This document shows, in pieces, positions 56,973 to 64,000 of a DNA stretch of 64,000 nucleotides. The stretch comes from Pseudomonadales bacterium (lineage in GTDB: Bacteria; Pseudomonadota; Gammaproteobacteria; Pseudomonadales; Azotimanducaceae). The stretch covers positions 1 to 64,000 of the forward strand of contig WTGV01000057.1 in assembly GCA_011525295.1 (NCBI GenBank), in the 5' to 3' direction. Both the position numbers and the translations under genes were made by a program. The notes below the pieces were generated by a model. That model did no database searches and was not told the origin of the DNA. It was given only the letters and a program-made list of their open reading frames with translations. Position 1 is the stretch's first letter; every line of letters begins with the position of its first letter.

Positions 56973-57944
56973 TTGGCTGAGACCTCACAAATCTTTCGAT
57001 TGACCGCAGAGGAGATTGCTGAATTCAGTCCCATGTTGCAAGATTTTGAATGTCAATTTTGGTATCCAATGGGAGAATCGAGAGAGTTTCGTATCGAACA
57101 TCCGAGCCTGTACACTGACTTTTTTAGTTCGATGGGCGATGCTTATTGTTTTGTAGCACTACGAGAAGAAGAGGTAGTTGGTGTATTGAGTTCTGTTATC
57201 CGCACCCTAGTGGCACCTAACGGGAAGACTTCCCAAGTTGCTTATGTAGCAGACGTAAAGATCACGAAAGATCTACAAGGCAGTACGTTGCTTTACCGTT
57301 TAGCGCGTACCGCGATTCTCTGGTTGCGACCTCAAATCACTTCCGCATACTCTGTGGTTATGGACGGCACTGCAGTGACTCCGAAGCAATATACAGGAAG
57401 AGTGGGAGTTCCTCAATTCTCGTGGGTAGGACGTGTTCATCTACTGAGTTTTTCTACTACAACAAACTTTCCATGGATGTCGAGAATTACAGAGCATCCC
57501 CTCAATGTGAGCTCAGCAGAGTCTGGGATCGAACCGCGTCGAACTTCGACTGCTGTTCCTACTTGGGCTTCCATGAACCCGTTGTTGCGAGCACAGGAAG
57601 GTCCAGTGTGGCTCGTCGACCAACAGACTAACGCCTGTGCGTTATTAGAGGACACGCGGCGCGCCAAAAAGCTGTACGACCGCCAACACGCAGAATATCG
57701 GTACGCACACTTGACGTATCTGTCGTATGCTGATCCGGAGCACATTGTCCGTTTAATTCCGCATGCGTGTACTCGGAGTCATTCCTCGGGCTTTACTCAT
57801 CTGTTTGTTACAGTTCCTGACACACACTTAGCTGCGGTTCAGAGTCACTTAGAAGACATCGAACACAACGCCTTTTCAGCGTCTATATACGGAGTAAGCC
57901 TCAGCGAGGACTTTCCTTTTTTGGTTCATTCATCGGAGATTTGA
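56973..57944 (+). CDS. GNAT-like N-acyltransferase
   Basis: 323 residues from a TTG (weakly supported; no ATG nearby in frame). The N-terminal half is GNAT-like: a beta strand AYCFVALREEEVVGVLSSVI followed by VAYVADVKITKDLQGSTLLY, where QGSTLL takes the acetyl-CoA pyrophosphate-loop position. The C-terminal half may be a second, degenerate GNAT lobe. It lies 47 bases after the DUF3419 gene and overlaps the next gene by four bases, so the three are likely one pathway. Substrate unknown. Confidence 0.7.
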   Translation: MAETSQIFRLTAEEIAEFSPMLQDFECQFWYPMGESREFRIEHPSLYTDFFSSMGDAYCFVALREEEVVGVLSSVIRTLVAPNGKTSQVAYVADVKITKDLQGSTLLYRLARTAILWLRPQITSAYSVVMDGTAVTPKQYTGRVGVPQFSWVGRVHLLSFSTTTNFPWMSRITEHPLNVSSAESGIEPRRTSTAVPTWASMNPLLRAQEGPVWLVDQQTNACALLEDTRRAKKLYDRQHAEYRYAHLTYLSYADPEHIVRLIPHACTRSHSSGFTHLFVTVPDTHLAAVQSHLEDIEHNAFSASIYGVSLSEDFPFLVHSSEI

Positions 57945-58744
57945 AGTCTATGACCACCACTAGTGAAACCACCGACTATCCCATGTTACAAGTAACGAAT
58001 CGTGCGGAAGAAATATTGAAAGAGTCAGGTGTACTGACTAACGGTTATCTAACCGCTCTAGCCGACGGTAGCATGACAAAAGAAATGTTTCGGTTGTCTC
58101 AAGAACAATTTTTCTTCGCCGTTACTTTCTTTCCCCGACCGATGAGTGCTTTGGTAGGTCGTCTTCCTGATCCAATGCAACGACTTGACATTCTAAAAAA
58201 CGTAGTGGAAGAGCACGGGGAGTTTGCCGAAAGTAAATTTCATCAAACGACTTTCGTAAAGTTTTTGACATCGCTAGGGAGCGAAGTTGAGTCTTTGGGT
58301 AACAAATCTGCTCTGTGGCCTGAAGTTCGGGCTTTCAATACGGTATTAGCCGGTTCCTGCGTGCTTTCGGAACTTGAGGTAGGAATCGCGTGTATGGGCA
58401 TTATTGAACTCGCGTTCGCTTCTATCTCGGCGAGTATCGGTGCAAGTGTCGTGCGTCGTCAATGGGTTGAAAGAGACAACTTGACGCACTATAGCGTACA
58501 CGCCGAACTTGATGAACGGCACGCCGACGAATTCTTTCGTGTGATCGAGCCATCTTGGGACAATCCCGATCGTCAGCATTACATCGATCAAGGCCTCAAT
58601 TTAGGAGCCTATATCTTTAAACAACTATACGAGAGTCTTTATGCCACCGCACAGATAAGACTAGCTACAGTGGAAAACCAGAACGACAAGGATCCAAATG
58701 AGTCGGATCTTTTCGATGCGGAAGACTCCGAAACCCCAGACTAA
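57941..58744 (+). CDS. Haem-oxygenase-like diiron oxidase (iron-containing redox enzyme family)
   Basis: 267 residues, helical. Candidate iron ligands in the HDO pattern are visible: EEHGE (Glu/His around residues 90-94), Glu156 in GIIELAF, and His187, Asp191 and His194 in VHAELDERHADEFF. HDO enzymes such as UndA, SznF and CADD use Fe2 and O2 to cleave C-C bonds or hydroxylate amines of amino-acid-derived substrates. A polar acidic tail closes the protein. ATG start overlapping the GNAT stop by four bases. Its own stop overlaps the convergent lipoprotein gene. Confidence 0.8.
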   Translation: MKSMTTTSETTDYPMLQVTNRAEEILKESGVLTNGYLTALADGSMTKEMFRLSQEQFFFAVTFFPRPMSALVGRLPDPMQRLDILKNVVEEHGEFAESKFHQTTFVKFLTSLGSEVESLGNKSALWPEVRAFNTVLAGSCVLSELEVGIACMGIIELAFASISASIGASVVRRQWVERDNLTHYSVHAELDERHADEFFRVIEPSWDNPDRQHYIDQGLNLGAYIFKQLYESLYATAQIRLATVENQNDKDPNESDLFDAEDSETPD

Positions 58745-60747
58745 TTGCTTGCTACTAGTAGTACAGCCGTAAGCTCCACTGTTTTAGGAGGTAAACAAAT
58801 GTCGTCATTGCAAGTTTGGTAGGTCACCTGACTCGCGATCGTGTATTCACCGGGAGTGCTATCCTCCGTTCCGATCTTTTGGATCACAGCGAGGTCTGAG
58901 CCACGAAAGACATCGTAAGAGCCTTTGAACTGATGCATCGGCATCTTCACGTTACCTAACTGTTGTATGCTTTCAGGCAAGGTAAACGACACTTTAGTCT
59001 CTTTCATGCCTTGTTCGGCATTTTTCCCGGTGGGAGCGTAGATGTACCACCCGTCCTTTATATCAATGGCGAGAGAAACTTCCGCGGTGGAACCTTGGTC
59101 GACTTTCTCGGGAACGACTAACTCCAATTTGACCGGTAGCTTGGACTCTTCTTCCACCTGAGAAGTTTCGTTTTTGTCGGACTTCGGTGTGGGTAATTGC
59201 GTATCTGCCGTATCAGTATCGTCTGCGTCGGTACCCAGCATTACGTAAATTCGGCCTTGGTGGCGCATGGTCAACCAGTGTTCTCGTCCCGTGTCGTAAA
59301 GAACACCGACTGTTTGTTGCCAGTAATCCACTTGCATTTGAAAGAATTCGTCAAACTCTTCCTCGGTTTCCCACCAACCGCCAGTGTCCTCATATTGCGC
59401 TAAAAACGCCTCACGAGTTGGTTTTTCTCTCGGTGGATATAGTCCAGGATCTTTTCCGGCACTCTCGACTTTGTTCGTACCCTCCCATTCCCATGATAAC
59501 TCATCAGAAAATTCACCATCATTCACTGTTGCAACACTCGCACCGATAATGAGGTCGGGAGTACCATCAAGGTTCCAATCGTCTACATACAAGCGCGGAC
59601 CGCTACCAGGCAGTGCTTTACTACCATTCTCGGTTGCTAATAAATCGACTGCTGGTTGAAAGCGATGCTCACCATCGACTTTGACTCCTTTGAAGAACGC
59701 TACGGCAATGGCACCTTCATTTCTATAGCTGCCTGTCACCAGAAGATCTAAGACACCGTCGCGATCCCAATCCACAACATATGGCGAAGTCTTAGAATCC
59801 CCGGCAAGGGAAGTGGTAGACGTCTGTGCCCAGCCTTCAATGTCTTCGTCAGTCGCGACTTTGCCAATAGTTAACGGTTTACCATTGACATCTAACAGTA
59901 GTTCTCGTCGTCCAAATTTGGGTTCAGTTTTCGTACCAATATTCTCACTGATTTTCAGGGCATTGCCACCAAAAATTAAATCGTAATCTCCGTCGTCGTC
60001 GAAGTCTCCCATGGACGCTGAGGAATACACCCAATAGTCAAATGTTTCAATTGGATCAGGTATTTCAGCTTCCTCCGGATTCTCCATCAGTTCAAGGTAC
60101 ATTGGGTTCCATGCAGCTTCCGGATTTCCTTCTTGTGGCAGTTTCACACCCGGTAGAAACCCTTCTTCATTTCCTCGAAACCAGGTAACTTCGCCCGGAT
60201 GGTACTGGCCCGTGATCATGTCCTCAAAGCCATCATCGTCTAAGTCGTAGAAGTACGGAGTAAAGCCAATGCAACACCATTGTTCTACTTCCATGATCGT
60301 CCCAGTAGTATCTCGCGCCCACTCAAATTCATTTGCGAATTGAGGATTGTCGTCGCTCCCGATGTTGAGATATACGCGAACGGTGGAACCATTCTCGGAC
60401 ATTGGGAAGTACTCTCCAGAGTTGGTTTCAAACTCACCGACAAGTAAGTCTCGCTTACCGTCTGCGTTCCAATCCCATAATGCAGGTGCAGCTAAACCGT
60501 GCTTTTCTGTGAGGACAGGTGCATCTCCTGCCATAACTAACACTGGTTGTTGCAACTTCGGTGCACCTGGAATGTCAGCTCCAATGATTTCGGGAAACTG
60601 CATTTCTCCCATCGTGGCAATCTGCTCGGATTGCTGTAGGAGAGATTGTTGCACCTCCGATTGCTCTTCCTCTGGAGCGTCTCCACAACCCAGTAGCACT
60701 AAGACGCACAAAAGTGAAGAAAGTCTAATGATTTTGTTGGAGTACAT
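58741..60747 (-). CDS. Lipoprotein with FG-GAP/VCBS propeller fused to a DsbD-alpha domain
   Basis: 668 residues. Lipobox VLLGC (about residue 21). Residues about 80-420 hold repeated FG-GAP/VCBS units with Ca-binding-type loops (WDWNADGKRDLLVGEF, YDLDDDGFEDMITGQY, GDFDDDGDYDLIFGGN, DWDRDGVLDLLVTGSY, DWNLDGTPDLIIGAS), consistent with a beta-propeller. After a linker, residues about 545-668 match the N-terminal (alpha) domain of DsbD, with Cys646 and Cys651 in YQTCNDDICLPPKTVEL as the redox pair. No DsbD membrane or gamma domain is present. Probably an outer-membrane or periplasmic thiol-redox adaptor. Confidence 0.82.
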   Translation of the reverse strand: MYSNKIIRLSSLLCVLVLLGCGDAPEEEQSEVQQSLLQQSEQIATMGEMQFPEIIGADIPGAPKLQQPVLVMAGDAPVLTEKHGLAAPALWDWNADGKRDLLVGEFETNSGEYFPMSENGSTVRVYLNIGSDDNPQFANEFEWARDTTGTIMEVEQWCCIGFTPYFYDLDDDGFEDMITGQYHPGEVTWFRGNEEGFLPGVKLPQEGNPEAAWNPMYLELMENPEEAEIPDPIETFDYWVYSSASMGDFDDDGDYDLIFGGNALKISENIGTKTEPKFGRRELLLDVNGKPLTIGKVATDEDIEGWAQTSTTSLAGDSKTSPYVVDWDRDGVLDLLVTGSYRNEGAIAVAFFKGVKVDGEHRFQPAVDLLATENGSKALPGSGPRLYVDDWNLDGTPDLIIGASVATVNDGEFSDELSWEWEGTNKVESAGKDPGLYPPREKPTREAFLAQYEDTGGWWETEEEFDEFFQMQVDYWQQTVGVLYDTGREHWLTMRHQGRIYVMLGTDADDTDTADTQLPTPKSDKNETSQVEEESKLPVKLELVVPEKVDQGSTAEVSLAIDIKDGWYIYAPTGKNAEQGMKETKVSFTLPESIQQLGNVKMPMHQFKGSYDVFRGSDLAVIQKIGTEDSTPGEYTIASQVTYQTCNDDICLPPKTVELTAVLLVASN

Positions 60748-60991
60748 GCTGGTAACACCTCTTATAAGTCGGTAATTTCTTGGTCGATGACAGTTAGATT
60801 GATTTTATTTAGAAGTATCTGATCTCTTATGCTCGGGCTGACCAAATGTGGTCTCGGGAAAGACCCAAACGAATCAGCGAGTTTGACCGAATTGAGATTT
60901 GAAATTTATTACTTTCGAAAACATCCTGAACACAAACGTTTGAGTTGGTGTTTCAATTCGTTTCCAGCTGCAGATAAGACCAATTCTTCTT

Positions 60992-61453
60992 TTAAAACCC
61001 TGCCGGTTCAATCTCAGTATAGATGCCCTTTTCTGAACGAAATAACGCCGGGCGAGCAAAAGAGAATGAAAGTTCTAATGCTTTTTGAGGTACCCATACT
61101 GGTGGGCTACGTGCGTACCCAACAGTAACGTGTGGGTTGAAGCGTTTACTTTCGCAAACGGTCTGTATTTCTGCATTAGCTAACGAAACGAGAGCGATGA
61201 TCACTCGAGCCTTTCGAGGGGAAGGAAAACCAGAAAAACGATTGAGTTCGCACTGCAATGGAAAGTACTGTGATAAAGCTTGGACCTTTCGATGGGCAAC
61301 CTCAAACAATTCGTTAGACAGGTCTGGGAAGTACTCAAACGTTATGTGGTATTTCTCAGGTTTCATCCATCTTACTTGATCAATTTCAGGTTTATTACTG
61401 GACAGGAATTCGTGGACTCCCTCGGGAACCATCGAACCGATGAAGTAGCTCAT
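60992..61453 (-). CDS. thpR: RNA 2',3'-cyclic phosphodiesterase (2H phosphoesterase)
   Basis: 153 residues. Both HxT motifs of the 2H superfamily are present: His36-Ile-Thr38 in YHITFEYF and His108-Val-Thr110 in FNPHVTVGYAR. Length fits ThpR/LigT. It opens 2',3'-cyclic phosphates on RNA ends. It follows cysQ by six bases in the same direction, suggesting one transcript. Confidence 0.88.
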   Translation of the reverse strand: MSYFIGSMVPEGVHEFLSSNKPEIDQVRWMKPEKYHITFEYFPDLSNELFEVAHRKVQALSQYFPLQCELNRFSGFPSPRKARVIIALVSLANAEIQTVCESKRFNPHVTVGYARSPPVWVPQKALELSFSFARPALFRSEKGIYTEIEPAGF

Positions 61454-61459
61454 CCTACT

Positions 61460-62275
61460 TTAACTTTCGTTGGTTAGGACACCCGACAAGGCGATGATGT
61501 TCGACCATTCTTCCGGGTGGGCACTGCACGCAAAAAACGCAGAATTTAGTGTCGACTCCGACTGGTTGTATACCTTCGGGGTACCGTCAAGTAAATACAC
61601 TCCACCACCTGCTGCGCGGAGTACCGAGTGGGCAGCTGCGATATCCCATTCGTTAGATAGTCCGAAACGTACGTAGATATCCGCTTGACCTTCGGCAATG
61701 TAGCACATTTTGATACTACTTCCGACGGTTTTTACTGTCACTCTCTTTCCAATCGACTCGAGATAGTCAATTATCTGTTGGTTTTTAGTAGTGGTGTAGT
61801 GTCGGCTGGTGGTCATTCGAAGGGAATTGCCAAGTTGCGTTGTCGAGATTGGTGATGCGTCATCGACGGTATGTCGCAGTGCTATTGCACATTCGACATC
61901 ACCAGAATACACAATGTCTTTCGTTGGTATTCCCACCACTCCCTGCTTGGGTATTCCACGTTCTATCAACGCGATGTTTACTGTGAATTCATCGTTTCTT
62001 TCAGTAAATTCTCGAGTACCGTCTAAGGGGTCCACAATCCAATGTTGATCCCAGCTTCGACGTACGTCAAAAGGCGGTATTTCACCCTCTTCAGAGAGCA
62101 CGGGAATTGATGGATCAATTTTCTCGAGGCCTTCCATGATCACATCATGTGCTCTTCGGTCTGCATCCGTAATTGGTGTATTGTCGGATTTGGTGTCTAC
62201 GATGAAGTTTGAGTTGTACACGTCGAGAATTTCTCGGTGTGCAAGACGAGTTATTGCGACTAATTCACTTAGCAT
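61460..62275 (-). CDS. cysQ: 3'(2'),5'-bisphosphate nucleotidase CysQ
   Basis: 271 residues. Inositol-monophosphatase fold with the metal sites: DADRRAH early, LSEEGEIPPF (Glu-Glu), WIVDPLDGTREF and NEWDIAAAHSVLRAAGG. It removes the 3' phosphate from PAP/PAPS during sulfur assimilation. ATG start; divergent from hslR with a 374-base gap. Confidence 0.92.
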   Translation of the reverse strand: MLSELVAITRLAHREILDVYNSNFIVDTKSDNTPITDADRRAHDVIMEGLEKIDPSIPVLSEEGEIPPFDVRRSWDQHWIVDPLDGTREFTERNDEFTVNIALIERGIPKQGVVGIPTKDIVYSGDVECAIALRHTVDDASPISTTQLGNSLRMTTSRHYTTTKNQQIIDYLESIGKRVTVKTVGSSIKMCYIAEGQADIYVRFGLSNEWDIAAAHSVLRAAGGGVYLLDGTPKVYNQSESTLNSAFFACSAHPEEWSNIIALSGVLTNES

Positions 62276-62649
62276 TTGTTTACAGGTCCAGCGAATTCAA
62301 TGGGCACCGGTTCGCATTGGATCGAATTGTGTTGGGAGGGCGGTGATAAAAATGGTTGGGGCTCGTATCGGCTGCAGCAAAGAAATGATATCAAGTTTTT
62401 GCGTCCCTCGTTTGGCGTTCCAAAAAAAGCAAATGTTAATGTTAGCTTCAGCACCGCTAATCATAGCGGTGAAGCTTCTTTATGAGCTGGACGTGGTCGA
62501 TAAATGAACAGAACTGACTTGAGCGACATAAGCTCGATGTTCAAAATTTATCGGAATGTTCTTAAATTCCTATTAACTACTTCTGGCTTTCACTAGTTTT
62601 CGATTAAATGTAACCATGTGTGATGTGGTAGTTACTTTCTTCGACTGAT
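62276..62649. promoter_or_regulatory. Divergent cysQ-hslR intergenic region with a stable hairpin
   Basis: No convincing gene. A hairpin at 62452-62472 has arms CACCGCTA and TAGCGGTG around a 4-base loop and can extend outward by AGCTT/AAGCT past a small bulge. There is no long U-run on either strand, so a regulatory or RNA-stability role fits better than a plain terminator. Confidence 0.4.
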
Positions 62650-63033
62650 ATGAGAATCGATAAATGGTTATGGATTGCGCGTTTTTACAAGACGCGCAGT
62701 CGAGCAAAAGCAGCCGTAATGCATGGGAAAGTTCAAGTCAACAGAGACCGTATCAAACCCGCGAAAGAAATTCAACTAGGCGATCTGGTATCCATCAAAG
62801 AAGAGTACTTTAGCCGTGAATATGTGGTACAAGAGTTCCGAGAACAACGAGGTTCAGCAAAAATAGCACAAACGCTCTATCGAGAAACTGAGGATTCAAT
62901 CGCGCGAACTGAAGAAGCTACTGCAAGACGAAAATCAAACTATGACTCTGTGTTACGCCCCCGAGAAAAACCGAATAAATTCAATCGGCGCGTATTAGCC
63001 CGATTGAAGCGAAGTGGCGGCCAACGAGACTAG
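62650..63033 (+). CDS. hslR: Heat-shock ribosome-associated protein Hsp15
   Basis: 127 residues. N-terminal S4 RNA-binding domain (MRIDKWLWIARFYKTRSRAK, then HGKVQVNRDRIKPAKEIQLGD) and a basic C-terminal helix (RPREKPNKFNRRVLARLKR). It recovers nascent-chain-carrying 50S subunits after heat stress. ATG start. Confidence 0.92.
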   Translation: MRIDKWLWIARFYKTRSRAKAAVMHGKVQVNRDRIKPAKEIQLGDLVSIKEEYFSREYVVQEFREQRGSAKIAQTLYRETEDSIARTEEATARRKSNYDSVLRPREKPNKFNRRVLARLKRSGGQRD

Positions 63034-63320
63034 CCAGCGTTCGATTGGTAACAGTTCTAATTACTAGTCGTGTATAGCTGATGGCGAGCACTCTCGCTAA
63101 TTTCCAAAGAGTGTTCCTGAAGACAAAATGATCAAGCCGACCTGCTAGTTTTGCTCCCGCCCACAAAAATCCTAAAATTGTGACTCCGTTGTAACGTATC
63201 CCAACGACTCAGCGCATATTACTGTACTAGTCAGACCCAAAAAAATGAAAGTCTCAGCAGTTCAATTGCACTTCGCACCGTAATCTAGGACCAACACCAA
63301 TACGTGGAACACCACTGAAT

Positions 63321-63758
63321 ATGAAAGAAGCCGGAAAAATTGTTGGGGGTATCTTTGCTTCGTTAGGTATATTAGTTTGTTTGTTTACCCTTGTTGCTTC
63401 GGCAAAGCTCCAACATATGAAAGAGAATCCGGATAGTGATGCCGAGACTCAAATACACTCCGACGAATCAGAGATGGACGATGTTTTAGCTGATTTAGAC
63501 CTAGACGAATCTGATGTGTCGCGCCAGACAGTAGACTTCAAGAAAACTATGAAACACAGTTGGGTGGGAGCGCTACTATTTGGGATCATACTGCTTGGCG
63601 TGTTACTAAACGTACCAAAAGACTCTTTTTCCCCCCCTCTAGTCGCTGTCGTGGCTGCGGGAGGAGGTGCAATTTATTGTGGGGTAGGGTTTGCGTTCTT
63701 ATTTGTTATGGCGCTAGTCGGTAGTGTGTTGGTGCTGGTCCCGAACCTGAAACGCTGA
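63321..63758 (+). CDS. Hypothetical membrane protein with acidic loop
   Basis: 145 residues: one N-terminal membrane helix (GGIFASLGILVCLFTLVASA), an acidic loop (about residues 35-70, rich in Asp, Glu and Ser), then two or three further hydrophobic segments. Family not recognised. ATG start after a 287-base gap from hslR. Confidence 0.55.
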   Translation: MKEAGKIVGGIFASLGILVCLFTLVASAKLQHMKENPDSDAETQIHSDESEMDDVLADLDLDESDVSRQTVDFKKTMKHSWVGALLFGIILLGVLLNVPKDSFSPPLVAVVAAGGGAIYCGVGFAFLFVMALVGSVLVLVPNLKR

Positions 63759-64000
63759 CGCAATTTTTTGGTCCAAAAATTTTTTTCAAAGTTTTGACAC
63801 TTTAGGTATTTCAGACTGACAGACCAAAACCACCGTCGTAGGTGTAAGCACGAAATTTGAGTGTATTTGGTACTAACTTCGTGCTGTGCGTGGCATAGGC
63901 GGAAGGCTAACGCGACCAAACTTAGTTCCGGATCATTGTCCACACCTTGAGTGAAACCATCATTGTTCCAACGAATTCACTATGCCTTACAAAACGGTGG

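Noticed and set aside
62276-62485. Small open frame upstream of cysQ
   Set aside because: Sequence is not protein-like and it runs through the 62452-62472 hairpin; better explained as intergenic.
63760-63800. A/T-rich inverted repeat after the last gene
   Set aside because: The dyad is built from TTTTTGG/CCAAAAA with a one-base loop, which is not a credible terminator hairpin.
1-64000. CRISPR arrays, rRNA genes or a complete prophage
   Set aside because: No regularly spaced repeats, rRNA sequence or phage structural genes were seen on either strand.

Overview
The window looks like a chromosomal segment of a moderate-GC gammaproteobacterium, probably marine. This is inferred from the E. coli-type complex I operon with a fused nuoCD, the set clpB, mpl, cysQ, thpR and hslR, a Pseudomonas-like parS palindrome, a TRAP transporter and a membrane pyrophosphatase. 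No rRNA is present and I found one tRNA (Phe). I could not run similarity searches; family calls come from motifs and length.

Layout. 0-1.7 kb: the 3' end of a tnpB (IS200/IS605-type) and two orphan genes. 1.7-8.6 kb: chromosomal genes, namely a 37-residue bTHX ribosomal protein gene, a metallo-beta-lactamase-fold protein that has lost its metal ligands, nadE, two adjacent acyl-CoA dehydrogenases and a QmcA/NfeD pair. 8.6-16.6 kb: an accessory island holding two copies of one three-gene cassette. Each copy has a serine recombinase on the minus strand, a strongly conserved leader of about 194 bases, a secreted gene 'A' with a Gly-rich linker and a zincin-like domain, and an overlapping membrane-anchored Cys-rich gene 'B'. 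In copy 1 the recombinase is a pseudogene and the A protein has lost the HExxH ligands; in copy 2 both are intact. Methyltransferase fragments lie beside copy 1. This is the best candidate for an undescribed system.

16.6-23 kb: a parS palindrome, clpB, a cupin-like gene, a secreted alpha/beta hydrolase and two small membrane proteins. 23.1-37.6 kb: nuoA-N, complete and tightly coupled. It is followed by a D-2-hydroxyacid dehydrogenase and a three-gene TRAP transporter (37.7-42.0 kb). 42.2-48.3 kb: a DUF262/DUF1524 GmrSD-like defence nuclease, an acyltransferase plus long acyl-CoA dehydrogenase pair, and a secreted HNH nuclease-like protein.

48.4-55.6 kb: mpl behind three tandem paralogous membrane proteins. 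These are followed by a PPi-type phosphofructokinase convergent with a K+-dependent-type membrane pyrophosphatase (together a PPi-linked energy module), and a PCu(A)C copper chaperone. 55.6-64 kb: tRNA-Phe and a compact plus-strand cluster of DUF3419 aminocarboxypropyltransferase-like, GNAT and haem-oxygenase-like diiron oxidase genes, which looks like a small biosynthetic pathway. Next come an FG-GAP lipoprotein fused to a DsbD-alpha domain, thpR, cysQ, hslR and a small membrane protein.
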